Source of the DNA: Streptomyces sp. NRRL F-6676
GTDB lineage: Bacteria > Actinomycetota > Actinomycetes > Streptomycetales > Streptomycetaceae
NCBI RefSeq assembly: GCF_000725625.1
Contig: NZ_JOHS01000003.1
Coordinates: 1-64,000 of the forward strand
Reading direction: 5' to 3'
DNA: 64,000 nucleotides
The notes below the pieces were generated by a model. The model did no database searches and was not told the origin of the DNA. It saw only the letters and a program-made list of their open reading frames with translations. Made by a program: the position numbers and the translations under genes. Of the stretch, positions 8,152 through 16,410 are shown in pieces (the first letter of the stretch is position 1; each line of letters begins with the position of its first letter).

Positions 8152-9590
8152 ATGAGCACCCCGGCCCACCGCTCCTCGGCACGGCGTTCCACGGCATCCC
8201 CGGCGCCGGTCCGGCAGCGTCAGGAAGGGCGCGGGGCCGCCGGTCCGTACCGGAACCCGGTGGGGCACACCCTCCTCCAGGTGCAGTCCAGCGCCGGCAA
8301 CCGGGCCACGTCCGCGGTGGTGCAGCGGGCCAGGAGCGCGGACAAGGGGAAGGCGCCGGACAACGGAGACGCGTCCGCCGGGGGGAAGAAGAAAAGGGAC
8401 TATCGCGACCGGATCGCCGGGTTCCTGGACAGGTTCAAGAAGAAACTCGACTCCATCGACACCTTCGTCAAGGGCGTCCAGACCCCGGGCAACGCGAAGT
8501 TCACCCAGGAGGCCGCCGCCACGGCCGACGAGGGCCTCAAGCACTCCGCCGCCGTCTCGGGGGCCTCCGCCGCGTCGGAGAACCTCCTCACGGAGGCCGT
8601 CGGCACCGTGGCCAGCGGCATGGACGCGTACAAGAACATGAAGGACGCCAGGACGCACGAGTCCGGGGCCAAGTACCACACGGCACACAAGAAGGCCCGG
8701 ACCAAGGGGACCGACGCGGTCGTCGGCGCCGCCGGTTCGGCGAGCTACAGCGCCGCCATCGCCAAGGAGGCGACCAAGGTCCAGAAGGCGGCGGACGCCG
8801 CGATGGCGTCCGAGGTGAGCGGTGTCGCCAGCGCTTCCATCGGCGCGATCAAGGGCGTACGGGCGGCCTTCCGGATCGGGGGAGCGGCTCGCAAGTACAA
8901 GAGGGTGAAGGAGCTCAAGGACCCCCGCCTCGTCCAGCCGGCCGCGCTGACCCGGCTGAACGAGGCGTACGAGCAGGCCGGATGGGCCGCGGCGGAGGCG
9001 TACGTCGCGCTGGACGCCTACTGGGACGAGGGCCAGGGGCAGCTGGAGTTCGTCGCCGAGGCCGTCGACGCCGCCTGGGAGGCGATGCGTGTCGTCCGCG
9101 ACACCGCCGAGACCATCCAGCGCACGGAGAAGCAGTGGGAGGGGGAGGCGGAAAAACCGGGTGGGGCCTCGCCGCGGGCGGCGCCTCCCTCGTCTTCGGC
9201 GTCACCCTGTACAAGGCGCTCCGCGCCGCCACCAAGCGCTACGAGGAGAAACGCCACCCCGAGCGCTGGGCGCCTGAGGGCGAGACCCCGGAGGCCGCAT
9301 CCCGCGGCGACTCGCTGAAGCACGCCCTGACATTCTGGAAGAAGGTCTCGAAGGGCGAACGCCAGGCCATGGCGCGCGAGATCTACGCCCTGGCGGCGGG
9401 CCCCGGCGTCCCCGGCAGCGGCGACACGACGCCCGAGATGAGGGAGTCCGCGAGGGCCCTCCTCATCGCCCTCAAAGCGGGCCCCGGCGACCACAAGCTG
9501 GAGCCCGAGGACTGGGCGCGCACCCTCGACGACCCGGCGAAGACCGCGGGCTGGATCAGCGAGATAGCGGAACAGCTGGCCTCGGGTTGA
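8152..9590 (+). pseudogene. Frameshifted gene: helical protein with AGN motif, possible injection-system cargo
   Basis: The start is well supported (GGAGAGG upstream of ATG 8152). The N-terminus carries TLLQVQSSAGNRATSAVVQR, which resembles the short LQxxAGN-A-xx-VQR motif of DUF4157-type proteins linked to extracellular contractile injection systems. A long, predicted mostly helical, Ala/Lys-rich body follows. Near 9152-9157 the frame breaks: the first frame goes from QWEGEAEK into unrelated low-complexity sequence (ending at 9318), while coherent protein (KTGWGLAAGGASLVFGV onward) continues in the -1 frame to 9590. One extra A in the AAAAA run at 9152-9156 would restore a single frame of about 479 residues. 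It could be a true mutation or a sequencing error. It lies 90 bp after the sensor kinase gene. Confidence 0.7.
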
Positions 9591-9602
9591 TGCCCGGGGG
9601 AA

Positions 9603-9812
9603 CTACAGAGAAGCGTCCTTGACGCCGTCGACGAACGGCTGCCAGGCGGCGGCGTTCAACAACAGGACGGGGCCGGTCGTGTCCTTGCTGTCACGGACGG
9701 GGACGGTGTCGGGGAAGTCGTCACAGACCTCCACGCAGGCATCCCCCTGCTGGTTTCCGCTATAGGAGGACTTGCGCCAGCGGGCGGTGTTCAGGTCAGG
9801 GGTGACTCGCAT
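9603..9812 (-). CDS. DUF397 small protein of an XRE/DUF397 module
   Basis: A 69-residue DUF397 protein with the family pattern ARWRKSSYSGNQQGDACVEV near the start, then VPVRDSKDTTGPVLLL and AAAWQPFVDGVK. It overlaps the 3' end of the upstream XRE regulator gene by 22 bp, so the two are co-translated. DUF397 proteins are the usual small partners of DUF5753-containing XRE regulators in streptomycetes (WhiJ/AbaA-like loci), which affect development and antibiotic production in characterised cases. Its molecular role is not settled. Confidence 0.9.
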   Translation of the reverse strand: MRVTPDLNTARWRKSSYSGNQQGDACVEVCDDFPDTVPVRDSKDTTGPVLLLNAAAWQPFVDGVKDASL

Positions 9813-10639
9813 GGCTGGTACGTCTCCATCGTCGCTTCGATCAATGCCGCTGACTCCCTCGGTGGGAGGGCACTAGCCTTCATCAAATCGTACTCTCGCA
9901 CCCGCTGCCTGACGGTCTCCTGGTCGTCGAAGGTCTCGCCGTTCCGAGGGCCTTCCTGGTACACGGTGGTGGAGTTGTCCGGCAGGGTGAGCAAAATGAG
10001 TGTGCCGTTCATCAGGGTGCATGCTCCTGCCGTGAACGGGACGACCTGGAGCGTGGTGTGGCGCGCTTCCACCAACGGCAGCAGCGTCGCGAGTTGCTCC
10101 CGCATGACCTCCGAGCCACCAATGGCCTGTCGCAGGGTTGCCTCGCCGAGAATCCACCAGATGTCAGGCGGGTTGTCACCCCGCATGACTTCCTGACGGC
10201 CCAGGCGAGCCGCCACCAAGGCTTCGATCGCGCTCGGGCTCATCCCCGGGTCGCCCTTGACGAACAGCGCGCGCATATATGCCGACGTCTGAAGCAGCCC
10301 CGGAATGACACTCGCCCCGAACTCCTGAATCCGCACCGCGCTCGCCTCCAACTCCAGACAATGATCGAACCGCCTCGGCGTGTACTCCCGCTTCACCGCC
10401 CCCCACAGCCCCTGGAACAACTCCCCCGTCCCGAAAGCCACATCGAGCTTCTCCGAGAGGGGTGGCAGGGGGAGCCGTTCCCCCGTCTCCACTCCGTGCA
10501 GGTGGGTCTTGCTGTAGTTGACGATGTCCGACATCCGGTCCAACGACAGGCCGAGCAGGCGCCGTTGACGACGCAGCTCGACGCCGTACAGGTCGCGGGC
10601 GGAGTGGGCGGGTTCGAGGTCCCGGGAGGGCTGGGTCAT
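9791..10639 (-). CDS. XRE-family regulator with DUF5753 domain
   Basis: A 282-residue regulator. The helix-turn-helix lies near the N-terminus (ELRRQRRLLGLSLDRMSDIV, then YSKTHLHGVETGERLP), and the C-terminal two thirds is a DUF5753 ligand- or partner-binding domain (FGASVIPGLLQTSAYMRALF, DIWWILGEATLRQ, TLQVVPFTAGACTLMNG). It is paired with the overlapping DUF397 gene downstream. Two short plus-strand genes diverge from it upstream, and a 7-bp tandem repeat lies between about 13 and 50 bp before its start, where promoter elements would be expected. The target genes are unknown. Confidence 0.9.
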   Translation of the reverse strand: MTQPSRDLEPAHSARDLYGVELRRQRRLLGLSLDRMSDIVNYSKTHLHGVETGERLPLPPLSEKLDVAFGTGELFQGLWGAVKREYTPRRFDHCLELEASAVRIQEFGASVIPGLLQTSAYMRALFVKGDPGMSPSAIEALVAARLGRQEVMRGDNPPDIWWILGEATLRQAIGGSEVMREQLATLLPLVEARHTTLQVVPFTAGACTLMNGTLILLTLPDNSTTVYQEGPRNGETFDDQETVRQRVREYDLMKASALPPRESAALIEATMETYQPCESPLT

Positions 10640-10652
10640 GGTCGGTGCTCCC

Positions 10653-10687
10653 TTGCCGTGTGCCGTGTGCCGTGTGCCGTGTGCCGT
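10653..10687. repeat. 7-bp tandem repeat GTGCCGT upstream of the XRE gene
   Basis: Four perfect copies of GTGCCGT (10660-10687) are preceded by a copy differing in its first base (10653-10659). A further GTGCCGT lies a few bases downstream near 10694. The array begins 14 bp upstream of the XRE start codon, so copy-number change could alter its 5' leader or promoter spacing. Confidence 0.85.
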
Positions 10688-10861
10688 GTCGGTGTGCCGT
10701 TCCGTGGTGCCGAGCGGAACGGGCGCTCCACCGACGGTAGTCGCGCTCGGTGACAGTCTGAGCGCGAATGGTGAGAAGCGGCAGGTGGCGGCTGTTCCGC
10801 AACCCGGTTCGGAACACCGTCACCCTGGTCGGCCGAAGGCGCCCGCCATGACGCTGGGGGC

Positions 10862-11140
10862 GTGAACAGTGACAAGCGGCAGGAGGCCCCCCTTGCCTCC
10901 CCGGAGATGGCCCGGCTCCCCGTCGGCCGGCTCGCGCACGACACGCGGCGGGAGAAGCGCGGGATCGTCATGGACCACCAGGACGGCTTCGTGTGGCTGC
11001 GCCCCGAAGGCGGCGGGACGGAATGGACGGCGTTGCCCCGCGACGTGCAGCCGCTGCTGAACGTCCGTGACCGGGCGGAGGCCCTGATGTGGGCACGGGT
11101 GGCACGCGCCAACGCCCGTAGCCGGGGGGAGGTTCTCTAG
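10862..11140 (+). CDS. Small conserved protein of the XRE/DUF397 module
   Basis: A 92-residue GTG-started protein with no signal peptide or membrane segment. The central part (RLPVGRLAHDTRREKRGIVM, DGFVWLRPEGGGTEWTALP) looks like a small beta-rich fold, followed by an Arg/Ala-rich helix. It abuts the next small gene without a gap (TAG then GTG) and is divergent from the XRE regulator. I recognise it only as one of the short proteins that accompany XRE/DUF397 loci in streptomycetes; its function is unknown. Confidence 0.7.
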   Translation: MNSDKRQEAPLASPEMARLPVGRLAHDTRREKRGIVMDHQDGFVWLRPEGGGTEWTALPRDVQPLLNVRDRAEALMWARVARANARSRGEVL

Positions 11141-11347
11141 GTGGAAGACGCCGAACAGGCATGCGAGGAACTGCGCGACGCGCTCAGGGCGGCGGGGGTG
11201 ACGCTGCCGTCCCTCGGACTCGACGCCGTTTCGTGCGCCGGGTCCGCCCCGCTCGCATTGATCGACCTGGGCCGCTGCAACGCGACCACGGCCCGCGCGC
11301 TCGCCGTTGCCCTCCAGACCGGTCGGAGAGCGGCGAGTGGGGCATAG
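11141..11347 (+). CDS. Small protein, LPSLG...ATTARAL family
   Basis: A 68-residue GTG-started protein that begins one base after the preceding stop. It has the pattern ELRDALRAAGVTLPSLGLD, then IDLGRCNATTARALAVAL. The same pattern (ELRAALALHGLTLPSLGVD, then VALGNCNTATARALTAVL) occurs in the 48500-48757 protein of the second XRE/DUF397 module in this window, so the two are paralogues. A conserved Cys-Asn precedes the TARAL helix. No function is known to me. The recurrence next to XRE, DUF397 and anti-sigma-like ATPase genes suggests it is a fourth component of these regulatory sets. Confidence 0.75.
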   Translation: MEDAEQACEELRDALRAAGVTLPSLGLDAVSCAGSAPLALIDLGRCNATTARALAVALQTGRRAASGA

Positions 11348-11637
11348 GCGGCCTCTGCGGGTAGCCGGTGGCGCTCGCCTGCTCGACGGTACCTGCGCCC
11401 GGAACTGGCCGGTAGACACGGCGTGATGTCAGGCGCCAGCACGGATCTGACAGGGCGTCGGCACGCCGGCCCGCGTCTGCCGGCGGACGGCCGCCTGCCA
11501 GGGGTTGGCAGGGTCGGAGCCGAAGGTCTCGACTCGGCCAGGTGCCCGGGATCGGTCTCGCGGTCGCCCTGTACGAGGATCTCGCCGGTCGCGACGATCT
11601 CGTACAGGGCGGGGCCGTTGCCAACGGTGCGAGAGGG
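11348..11637. other. Intergenic gap with a possible gene remnant
   Basis: No intact gene is seen. On the minus strand, 11625 down to 11533 reads GPALYEIVATGEILVQGDRE followed by TDPGHLAE, which looks like the C-terminal part of a small protein family often found near XRE loci (possibly DUF6879-like). There is no start codon or upstream domain in frame and the following frame decays, so it is best taken as a fragment. Confidence 0.35.
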
Positions 11638-12525
11638 TCAGTACGACGACCCCGACGCGCCCAGCGCTCCCGTCGGGTGCCAGACCGTCTTGGTCTCCAG
11701 GAACGCCGTCATGCGGTCCGTGCCGGGCGTCGCGGACCAGTCGTCCACAGGCTGTGGACGCAGGACGCGCTTGAGGTTGTCGGCCGCGGCGATCTCCAGT
11801 TCCTTGGCCAGGGACTCGTCCGCGCCCGCGAGGTCGATCGCGTTGACGTCCTGGTGGGCGGCGAGCGGTGCCGCGATCTCCGCCGTGCGGCCGGAGAGGA
11901 TGTTGACGACGCCGCCGGGCAGGTCGGACGTGGCCAGGACCTCGCCCAGGGAGAGGGCGGGGAGCGGGGCCTTCTCCGACGCCACCACGACCGCCGTGTT
12001 GCCCGTCGCGATCGCCGGGGCCAGTACCGAGACCAGGCCCAGGAAGGACGACTCCTGCGGGGCGAGGACCGCCACCACGCCCGTCGGCTCCGGGGAGGAC
12101 AGGTTGAAGAACGGGCCCGCGACCGGGTTGCCGCCGCCGACCACCTGGGCGATCTTGTCGGTCCAGCCCGCGTACCAGACCCAGCGGTCGATGGCCGCGT
12201 CCACCCGCTCGGCCGCCTTCGACTTCGACAGGCCCTCCGCCTCGGCGACCTCACGGACGTACTGGTCGCGGCGGCCCTCCAGCATCTCCGCGATCCGGTA
12301 CAGGATCTGGCCCCTGTTGTACGCCGTCGCGCCGGACCAGCCGCCGAACGCCTTGCGCGCGGCGACCACCGCGTCCCGGGCGTCCTTGCGGGAGGCCAGG
12401 GGGGTGTTCGCCAGCCACTTGCCCTTCGCGTCGCTCACCTCGTACACCCGGCCGCTCTCGGAACGCGGGAACTTGCCCCCGACGTACAGCTTGTAGGTCT
12501 TCAGCACGCTGAGTCGGTCAGACAT
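11638..12525 (-). CDS. Cysteine-free aldehyde dehydrogenase-like protein
   Basis: A 295-residue protein with the N-terminal and central aldehyde dehydrogenase fold (KLYVGGKFPRSESGRVYEV, AARKAFGGWSGATAYNRGQI, GVVAVLAPQESSFLGLVSVL, LPGGVVNILSGRTAEI). It has no cysteine anywhere, so it lacks the catalytic thiol, and it stops well short of the roughly 480-500 residues of active enzymes. Its ATG lies inside the 3' end of the full-length enzyme gene (8-bp overlap). The order resembles ALDH16, where an active-type ALDH domain is followed by a second ALDH domain lacking catalytic residues, but here split in two genes. A structural or regulatory subunit is the likely role. Confidence 0.85.
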   Translation of the reverse strand: MSDRLSVLKTYKLYVGGKFPRSESGRVYEVSDAKGKWLANTPLASRKDARDAVVAARKAFGGWSGATAYNRGQILYRIAEMLEGRRDQYVREVAEAEGLSKSKAAERVDAAIDRWVWYAGWTDKIAQVVGGGNPVAGPFFNLSSPEPTGVVAVLAPQESSFLGLVSVLAPAIATGNTAVVVASEKAPLPALSLGEVLATSDLPGGVVNILSGRTAEIAAPLAAHQDVNAIDLAGADESLAKELEIAAADNLKRVLRPQPVDDWSATPGTDRMTAFLETKTVWHPTGALGASGSSY

Positions 12526-13969
12526 CGAGGTACGCCTCCAGGCCGTGGCGGCCGCCCTCGCGGCCGAAGCCCGACTCCTTGTAGCCGCCGAACGGCGACG
12601 TCGGGTCGAACTTGTTGAACGTGTTGGACCAGACGACACCCGCACGCAGCTTGTTCGCGACCGCCAGGATGCGCGAGCCCTTCTCCGTCCAGATGCCCGC
12701 CGACAGGCCGTACGGCGTGTTGTTGGCCTTGGCGACGGCCTCGTCCGGCGTGCGGAAGGTGAGGACGGAGAGCACCGGGCCGAAGATCTCGTCGCGGGCG
12801 ATGGTGTGCGCCTGGGTGACGCTCGTGAAGAGCGTCGGGGCGAACCAGTAGCCGGAGGAGGGCAGTTCGCAGGCCGGGGACCAGCGCTCGGCGCCCTCCG
12901 CCTCGCCCTGGTCGGCGAGCGCGGTGATGCGGGCCAGCTGCTCGGCGGAGTTGATGGCGCCGATGTCCGTGTTCTTGTCCAGCGGGTCGCCCAGGCGCAG
13001 CGTGGAGAGCCTGCGCTTGAGGGAGTCGAGCAGCTCGTCGTGGATCGACTCCTGGACCAGCAACCGGCTGCCCGCGCAGCACACCTGGCCCTGGTTGAAG
13101 AAGATCCCGGTGACGATCCCCTCCACCGCCTGGTCCACGGGTGCGTCGTCGAAGACGATGTTGGCGCCCTTGCCGCCCAGCTCCAGCGTGAGCTTCTTGG
13201 CGGTGCCCGCGACCGTGCGGGCGATCTCCTTGCCGACGGCCGTGGACCCGGTGAACGCCACCTTGTTCACGTCCGGGTGGGCGACCAGCGCCGCTCCGGC
13301 GCGGCCGTCACCGGTGAGGATGTTGACGACGCCCTTGGGGAGCCCGGCCTGACGGCAGATGTCCGCGAAGAACAGGGCGGAGAGGGGCGTCGTCTCGGCG
13401 GGTTTCAGCACCACCGTGTTGCCCGTCGCCAGCGCCGGGGCGATCTTCCACGCCAGCATCAGGAGGGGGAAGTTCCAGGGGATGACCTGGCCCGCCACGC
13501 CGAGGGGCCTCGGATCGGCACCGAACCCGGCGTGGCCGAGCTTGTCCGCCCAGCCCGCGTAGTAGAAGAAGTGCGCGGCGACGAGGGGGAGGTCGGCGTC
13601 GCGGGTCTCGCGGATCGGCTTGCCGTTGTCCAGGGTCTCCAGGACGGCCAGCTCGCGGCTGCGCTCCTGGATGATCCGGGCGATGCGGAAAAGGTACTTG
13701 GCGCGCTCGGAGCCGGGCAGCGCCGACCACTTCTCGAACGCCTTGCGGGCGGCGCCGACCGCGCGGTCGACGTCCCGTTCGGTGGCCTCCGCGACCTCGG
13801 AGAGGACCTCCTCGGTGGCGGGGGAGAGGGTCTTGAAGACCTTGCCGTCGGCCGCCTCGGTGAACTCCCCGTCGATGAACAGGCCGTAGGACGGGGCGAT
13901 GTCGACGACCGCGCGGGACTCGGGCGCCGGGGCGTACTCGAAAACAGGAGCCTGCTTTTCCATGGTCAT
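12518..13969 (-). CDS. Aldehyde dehydrogenase
   Basis: A full-length NAD(P)-dependent aldehyde dehydrogenase of 483 residues. Seen: the cofactor-binding region VAGQVIPWNFPLLMLAWKIA, VAFTGSTAVGKEI, the general-base Glu in LTLELGGKGANIV, the catalytic Cys region FNQGQVCCAGSRLL and EIFGPVLSVLTF. It lies 6 bp downstream of deoC and overlaps the cysteine-free homologue by 8 bp, so the three form one operon. Acetaldehyde from the DeoC reaction is a sensible substrate, giving acetate; this is inference from the operon. Confidence 0.92.
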   Translation of the reverse strand: MTMEKQAPVFEYAPAPESRAVVDIAPSYGLFIDGEFTEAADGKVFKTLSPATEEVLSEVAEATERDVDRAVGAARKAFEKWSALPGSERAKYLFRIARIIQERSRELAVLETLDNGKPIRETRDADLPLVAAHFFYYAGWADKLGHAGFGADPRPLGVAGQVIPWNFPLLMLAWKIAPALATGNTVVLKPAETTPLSALFFADICRQAGLPKGVVNILTGDGRAGAALVAHPDVNKVAFTGSTAVGKEIARTVAGTAKKLTLELGGKGANIVFDDAPVDQAVEGIVTGIFFNQGQVCCAGSRLLVQESIHDELLDSLKRRLSTLRLGDPLDKNTDIGAINSAEQLARITALADQGEAEGAERWSPACELPSSGYWFAPTLFTSVTQAHTIARDEIFGPVLSVLTFRTPDEAVAKANNTPYGLSAGIWTEKGSRILAVANKLRAGVVWSNTFNKFDPTSPFGGYKESGFGREGGRHGLEAYLDV

Positions 13970-13975
13970 GGGGTG

Positions 13976-14929
13976 TCAGTCCACCGTCACGTAGTCGGGG
14001 CCGGAGTAGCGGCCGGTGGCCAGCTTCTGGCGCTGCATCAGCAGGTCGTTGAGCAGCGAGGAGGCGCCGAAGCGGAACCAGTGGTTGTCCAGCCAGTCCT
14101 CGCCCGCGGTCTCGTTGACCAGGACCAGGAACTTGATCGCGTCCTTGCTGGTGCGGATGCCGCCGGCCGGCTTCACGCCGACCTGGACACCCGTCTGCGC
14201 GCGGAAGTCGCGCACGGCCTCCAGCATCAGGAGGGTGTTCGCGGGGGTCGCGTTGACGGCGACCTTGCCCGTCGAGGTCTTGATGAAGTCCGCACCGGCC
14301 AGCATCCCGAGCCAGCTCGCGCGGCGGATGTTGTCGTACGTCGACAGCTCGCCGGTCTCGAAGATGACCTTCAGCCGGGCGGCCGTCCCGCAGACCTCCT
14401 TCACGGCGGTGATCTCCTCGAACACCTTCGCGTAGTTCCCGGCGAGGAACGCGCCCCGGTCGATGACCATGTCGATCTCGTCCGCCCCGGCGGCGACGGC
14501 CTCGCGGACGTCCGCCAGCTTGACGGCGAGGGGGGCGCGGCCGGCCGGGAAGGCGGTGGCGACGGAGGCGACCTTGACCCCGGAACCGGCGACGGCCGCC
14601 TTCGCGGTGGCCACCATGTCGGGGTAGACGCAGACCGCGGCCGTGGCGGGCGTGGTGCGGTCGGTCGGGTCGGGGCGGACCGCCTTCGCGCCGAGCGACC
14701 GGACCTTGCCGGGGGTGTCCGCGCCTTCCAGCGTCGTCAGGTCGACCATCGAGATGGCGAGGTCGATGGCGTACGCCTTCGCCGTCGTCTTGATGGACCG
14801 GGTGCCGAGCGACGCGGCGCGTGCCTCCAGGCCGACCGTGTCGACGCCGGGCAGCCCGTGCAGGAAGCGGCGCAGCGTCCCGTCGGACGCGGTGACGTCG
14901 CTGAGAGCGTGTGGTGCAGTGGTGGGCAT
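13976..14929 (-). CDS. deoC: Deoxyribose-phosphate aldolase
   Basis: Converts 2-deoxyribose 5-phosphate to glyceraldehyde 3-phosphate and acetaldehyde in deoxynucleoside breakdown. At 317 residues it belongs to the longer DeoC group. The Schiff-base Lys is in ADFIKTSTGK and the proton-relay Lys in GVKPAGGIRT; DEIDMVIDRGAF is also typical. An ATG (14929) was chosen; a GTG two codons upstream (14935) is equally possible. First gene of a likely operon with two ALDH genes. A perfect CTACGCGCGTAG palindrome lies 19 bp upstream, identical to one before the purine nucleoside phosphorylase gene. Confidence 0.95.
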   Translation of the reverse strand: MPTTAPHALSDVTASDGTLRRFLHGLPGVDTVGLEARAASLGTRSIKTTAKAYAIDLAISMVDLTTLEGADTPGKVRSLGAKAVRPDPTDRTTPATAAVCVYPDMVATAKAAVAGSGVKVASVATAFPAGRAPLAVKLADVREAVAAGADEIDMVIDRGAFLAGNYAKVFEEITAVKEVCGTAARLKVIFETGELSTYDNIRRASWLGMLAGADFIKTSTGKVAVNATPANTLLMLEAVRDFRAQTGVQVGVKPAGGIRTSKDAIKFLVLVNETAGEDWLDNHWFRFGASSLLNDLLMQRQKLATGRYSGPDYVTVD

Positions 14930-14948
14930 GGTCACCGTCCGAGCATAT

Positions 14949-14960
14949 CTACGCGCGTAG
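14949..14960. promoter_or_regulatory. Putative operator CTACGCGCGTAG upstream of deoC
   Basis: A perfect 12-bp palindrome 19 bp before the deoC ATG. The identical 12-mer occurs 25 bp before the purine nucleoside phosphorylase start at 25455-25466. I noticed it nowhere else in the window when reading by eye. The shared site, close to both start codons, is best explained as the operator of a repressor controlling nucleoside and deoxyriboside catabolism. The regulator is not identified. Confidence 0.65.
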
Positions 14961-15128
14961 CGGGTTGTACAGCCCCGGGGGCGGCGCCTACGGCCGCCCG
15001 GAGGTGGTGGTGCAGGCTGTACCCGGGATTGTCATGCAGCCCTCATCGTGCCCAACACCCCCTGGTTCCTAGGTTGGTGGGCACTTCGGACCGAGCCGGG
15101 TCCTTCGACCCCGAGGAGCTGCCAGACC

Positions 15129-16319
15129 ATGGCGACCGAGACCACCCCCCGCACCCCCCGCACCTCCCGCATCGCTGTCACCGCCCTCGCGGCCGCCCTG
15201 GCCGCCGGCGCCGGGCTCGTCACGCCCGCCGTGGCGGCGGCGCACACCCCCGCCCCGTCCCTCCAGCGCGGGGCGGACGCGGTGCACGACACCGGCACCG
15301 TCGGCGTCGTCGTCCGCTCGACCGGCCCGCGCGGCTCCCGCACCGCCACCGCCGGGGTCGCCGACGAGGAGACCGGCCGTCCCGCCCGGCCCGGCGACAC
15401 CTTCCGCATCGCCAGCTCCACCAAGACCTTCGTCTCCACGGTCGTCCTGCAACTGGTCGGCGAGGGGCGCCTCTCGCTCGACGACACCGTCGAGGACCTG
15501 CTGCCGGGCGTGGTCGCGGGCAATGGCAACGACGGCAGCCGGATCACCGTCCGGCAGCTGCTCAACCACACCAGCGGCCTGTTCGACTTCACGGCGGACT
15601 TCCCCGTCCTCACCGACATCGACGCCTTCCAGAAGGGGCGCCTGCGCAGCTGGACGGACGACCAGCTCGTCACCATCGCGATGAAGCACGCCCCGAACTT
15701 CGCTCCGGGGAAGGGCTGGAGCTACTCCAACACCAACTACACCCTCGCCGGCATGATCATCGAGAAGGTGACCGGCCACAGCTGGCAGCACGAGGTGACC
15801 CGCCGCATCGTCCGGCCGCTGGGGCTGCACCGCACCTCGGCCCCGTACACCGACCCCTACATGAAGGGCCCGCACCTCAAGGGGTACTCCGCCTTCGCCG
15901 CGGAGGGCCGGACGCCGATCGACGTCAGCGTGATGAACCCGAGCGCCGCCGGTTCGGCCGGCGGCATGATCAGCGACACGGCCGACCTGACGACGTTCTA
16001 CTCGGCGCTGATGAAGGGCCGCCTGCTGAAGCCGGCCCAGCTCGCCGAGATGGAGACGACCGTACGGGCCAGGGAACTGGACCCCGCCTGGCCCGGGGCG
16101 CGGTACGGCCTCGGCCTGATGAAGGTGCCGCTGAGCTGCGGCGGCAGCTACTACAGCCACGGCGGTGACCTCTTCGGCTACACGACCCGCAACGGGTTCA
16201 GCGCGGACGGCCGCCATGTGGTCGTCGTGGCGGCGACGGGGGACGGCGACGACGACACGACGCCGGCCGCGAACGCCGTGATCGACGAGCAGCTGTGCGC
16301 GGCGGAAGGGCGCGGGTAG
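15129..16319 (+). CDS. Secreted serine hydrolase of the beta-lactamase/DD-peptidase (S12) family
   Basis: A 396-residue exported enzyme. The signal peptide runs from a Thr/Arg/Pro-rich start through ALAAALAAGAGLVTP to an AAAH cleavage region. The active-site set is complete: Ser96-x-x-Lys99 in RIASSTKTF, the tyrosine motif in WSYSNTNYTLAG, and YSHGGDLFG as the HxG motif near the end. The family includes DD-carboxypeptidases, class C-like beta-lactamases and esterases; streptomycete members like this are usually annotated as D-alanyl-D-alanine carboxypeptidases. The ATG at 15129 was preferred over 15048 because it places the signal peptide properly. It appears to be a single-gene unit. Confidence 0.88.
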   Translation: MATETTPRTPRTSRIAVTALAAALAAGAGLVTPAVAAAHTPAPSLQRGADAVHDTGTVGVVVRSTGPRGSRTATAGVADEETGRPARPGDTFRIASSTKTFVSTVVLQLVGEGRLSLDDTVEDLLPGVVAGNGNDGSRITVRQLLNHTSGLFDFTADFPVLTDIDAFQKGRLRSWTDDQLVTIAMKHAPNFAPGKGWSYSNTNYTLAGMIIEKVTGHSWQHEVTRRIVRPLGLHRTSAPYTDPYMKGPHLKGYSAFAAEGRTPIDVSVMNPSAAGSAGGMISDTADLTTFYSALMKGRLLKPAQLAEMETTVRARELDPAWPGARYGLGLMKVPLSCGGSYYSHGGDLFGYTTRNGFSADGRHVVVVAATGDGDDDTTPAANAVIDEQLCAAEGRG

Positions 16320-16410
16320 CCGCGGGGCGGCACGCCCGGCGGACCACGGCCCCCGGCCGCTCCTCCCTCCGCGTACGGGTCCGACGGGGCCGTCGGGCAG
16401 AATCGACGGC

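Noticed and set aside
5986..8688. 900-residue minus-strand open frame
   Set aside because: Shadow of the kinase and the cargo-like gene; Gly/Arg/His-rich with no domain.
9152..9158. Programmed -1 ribosomal frameshift at GGAAAAACC
   Set aside because: The heptamer G GAA AAA would require the P-site tRNA to re-pair GGA from GAA, a first-position mismatch, and no obvious downstream pseudoknot is seen. An indel or sequencing error in the A-run is simpler.
12545..16168. 1207-residue plus-strand open frame
   Set aside because: Antisense to two aldehyde dehydrogenase genes and deoC, then out of frame with the S12 hydrolase gene. Low-complexity Arg/Gly/Val content shows it is a shadow in GC-rich DNA.
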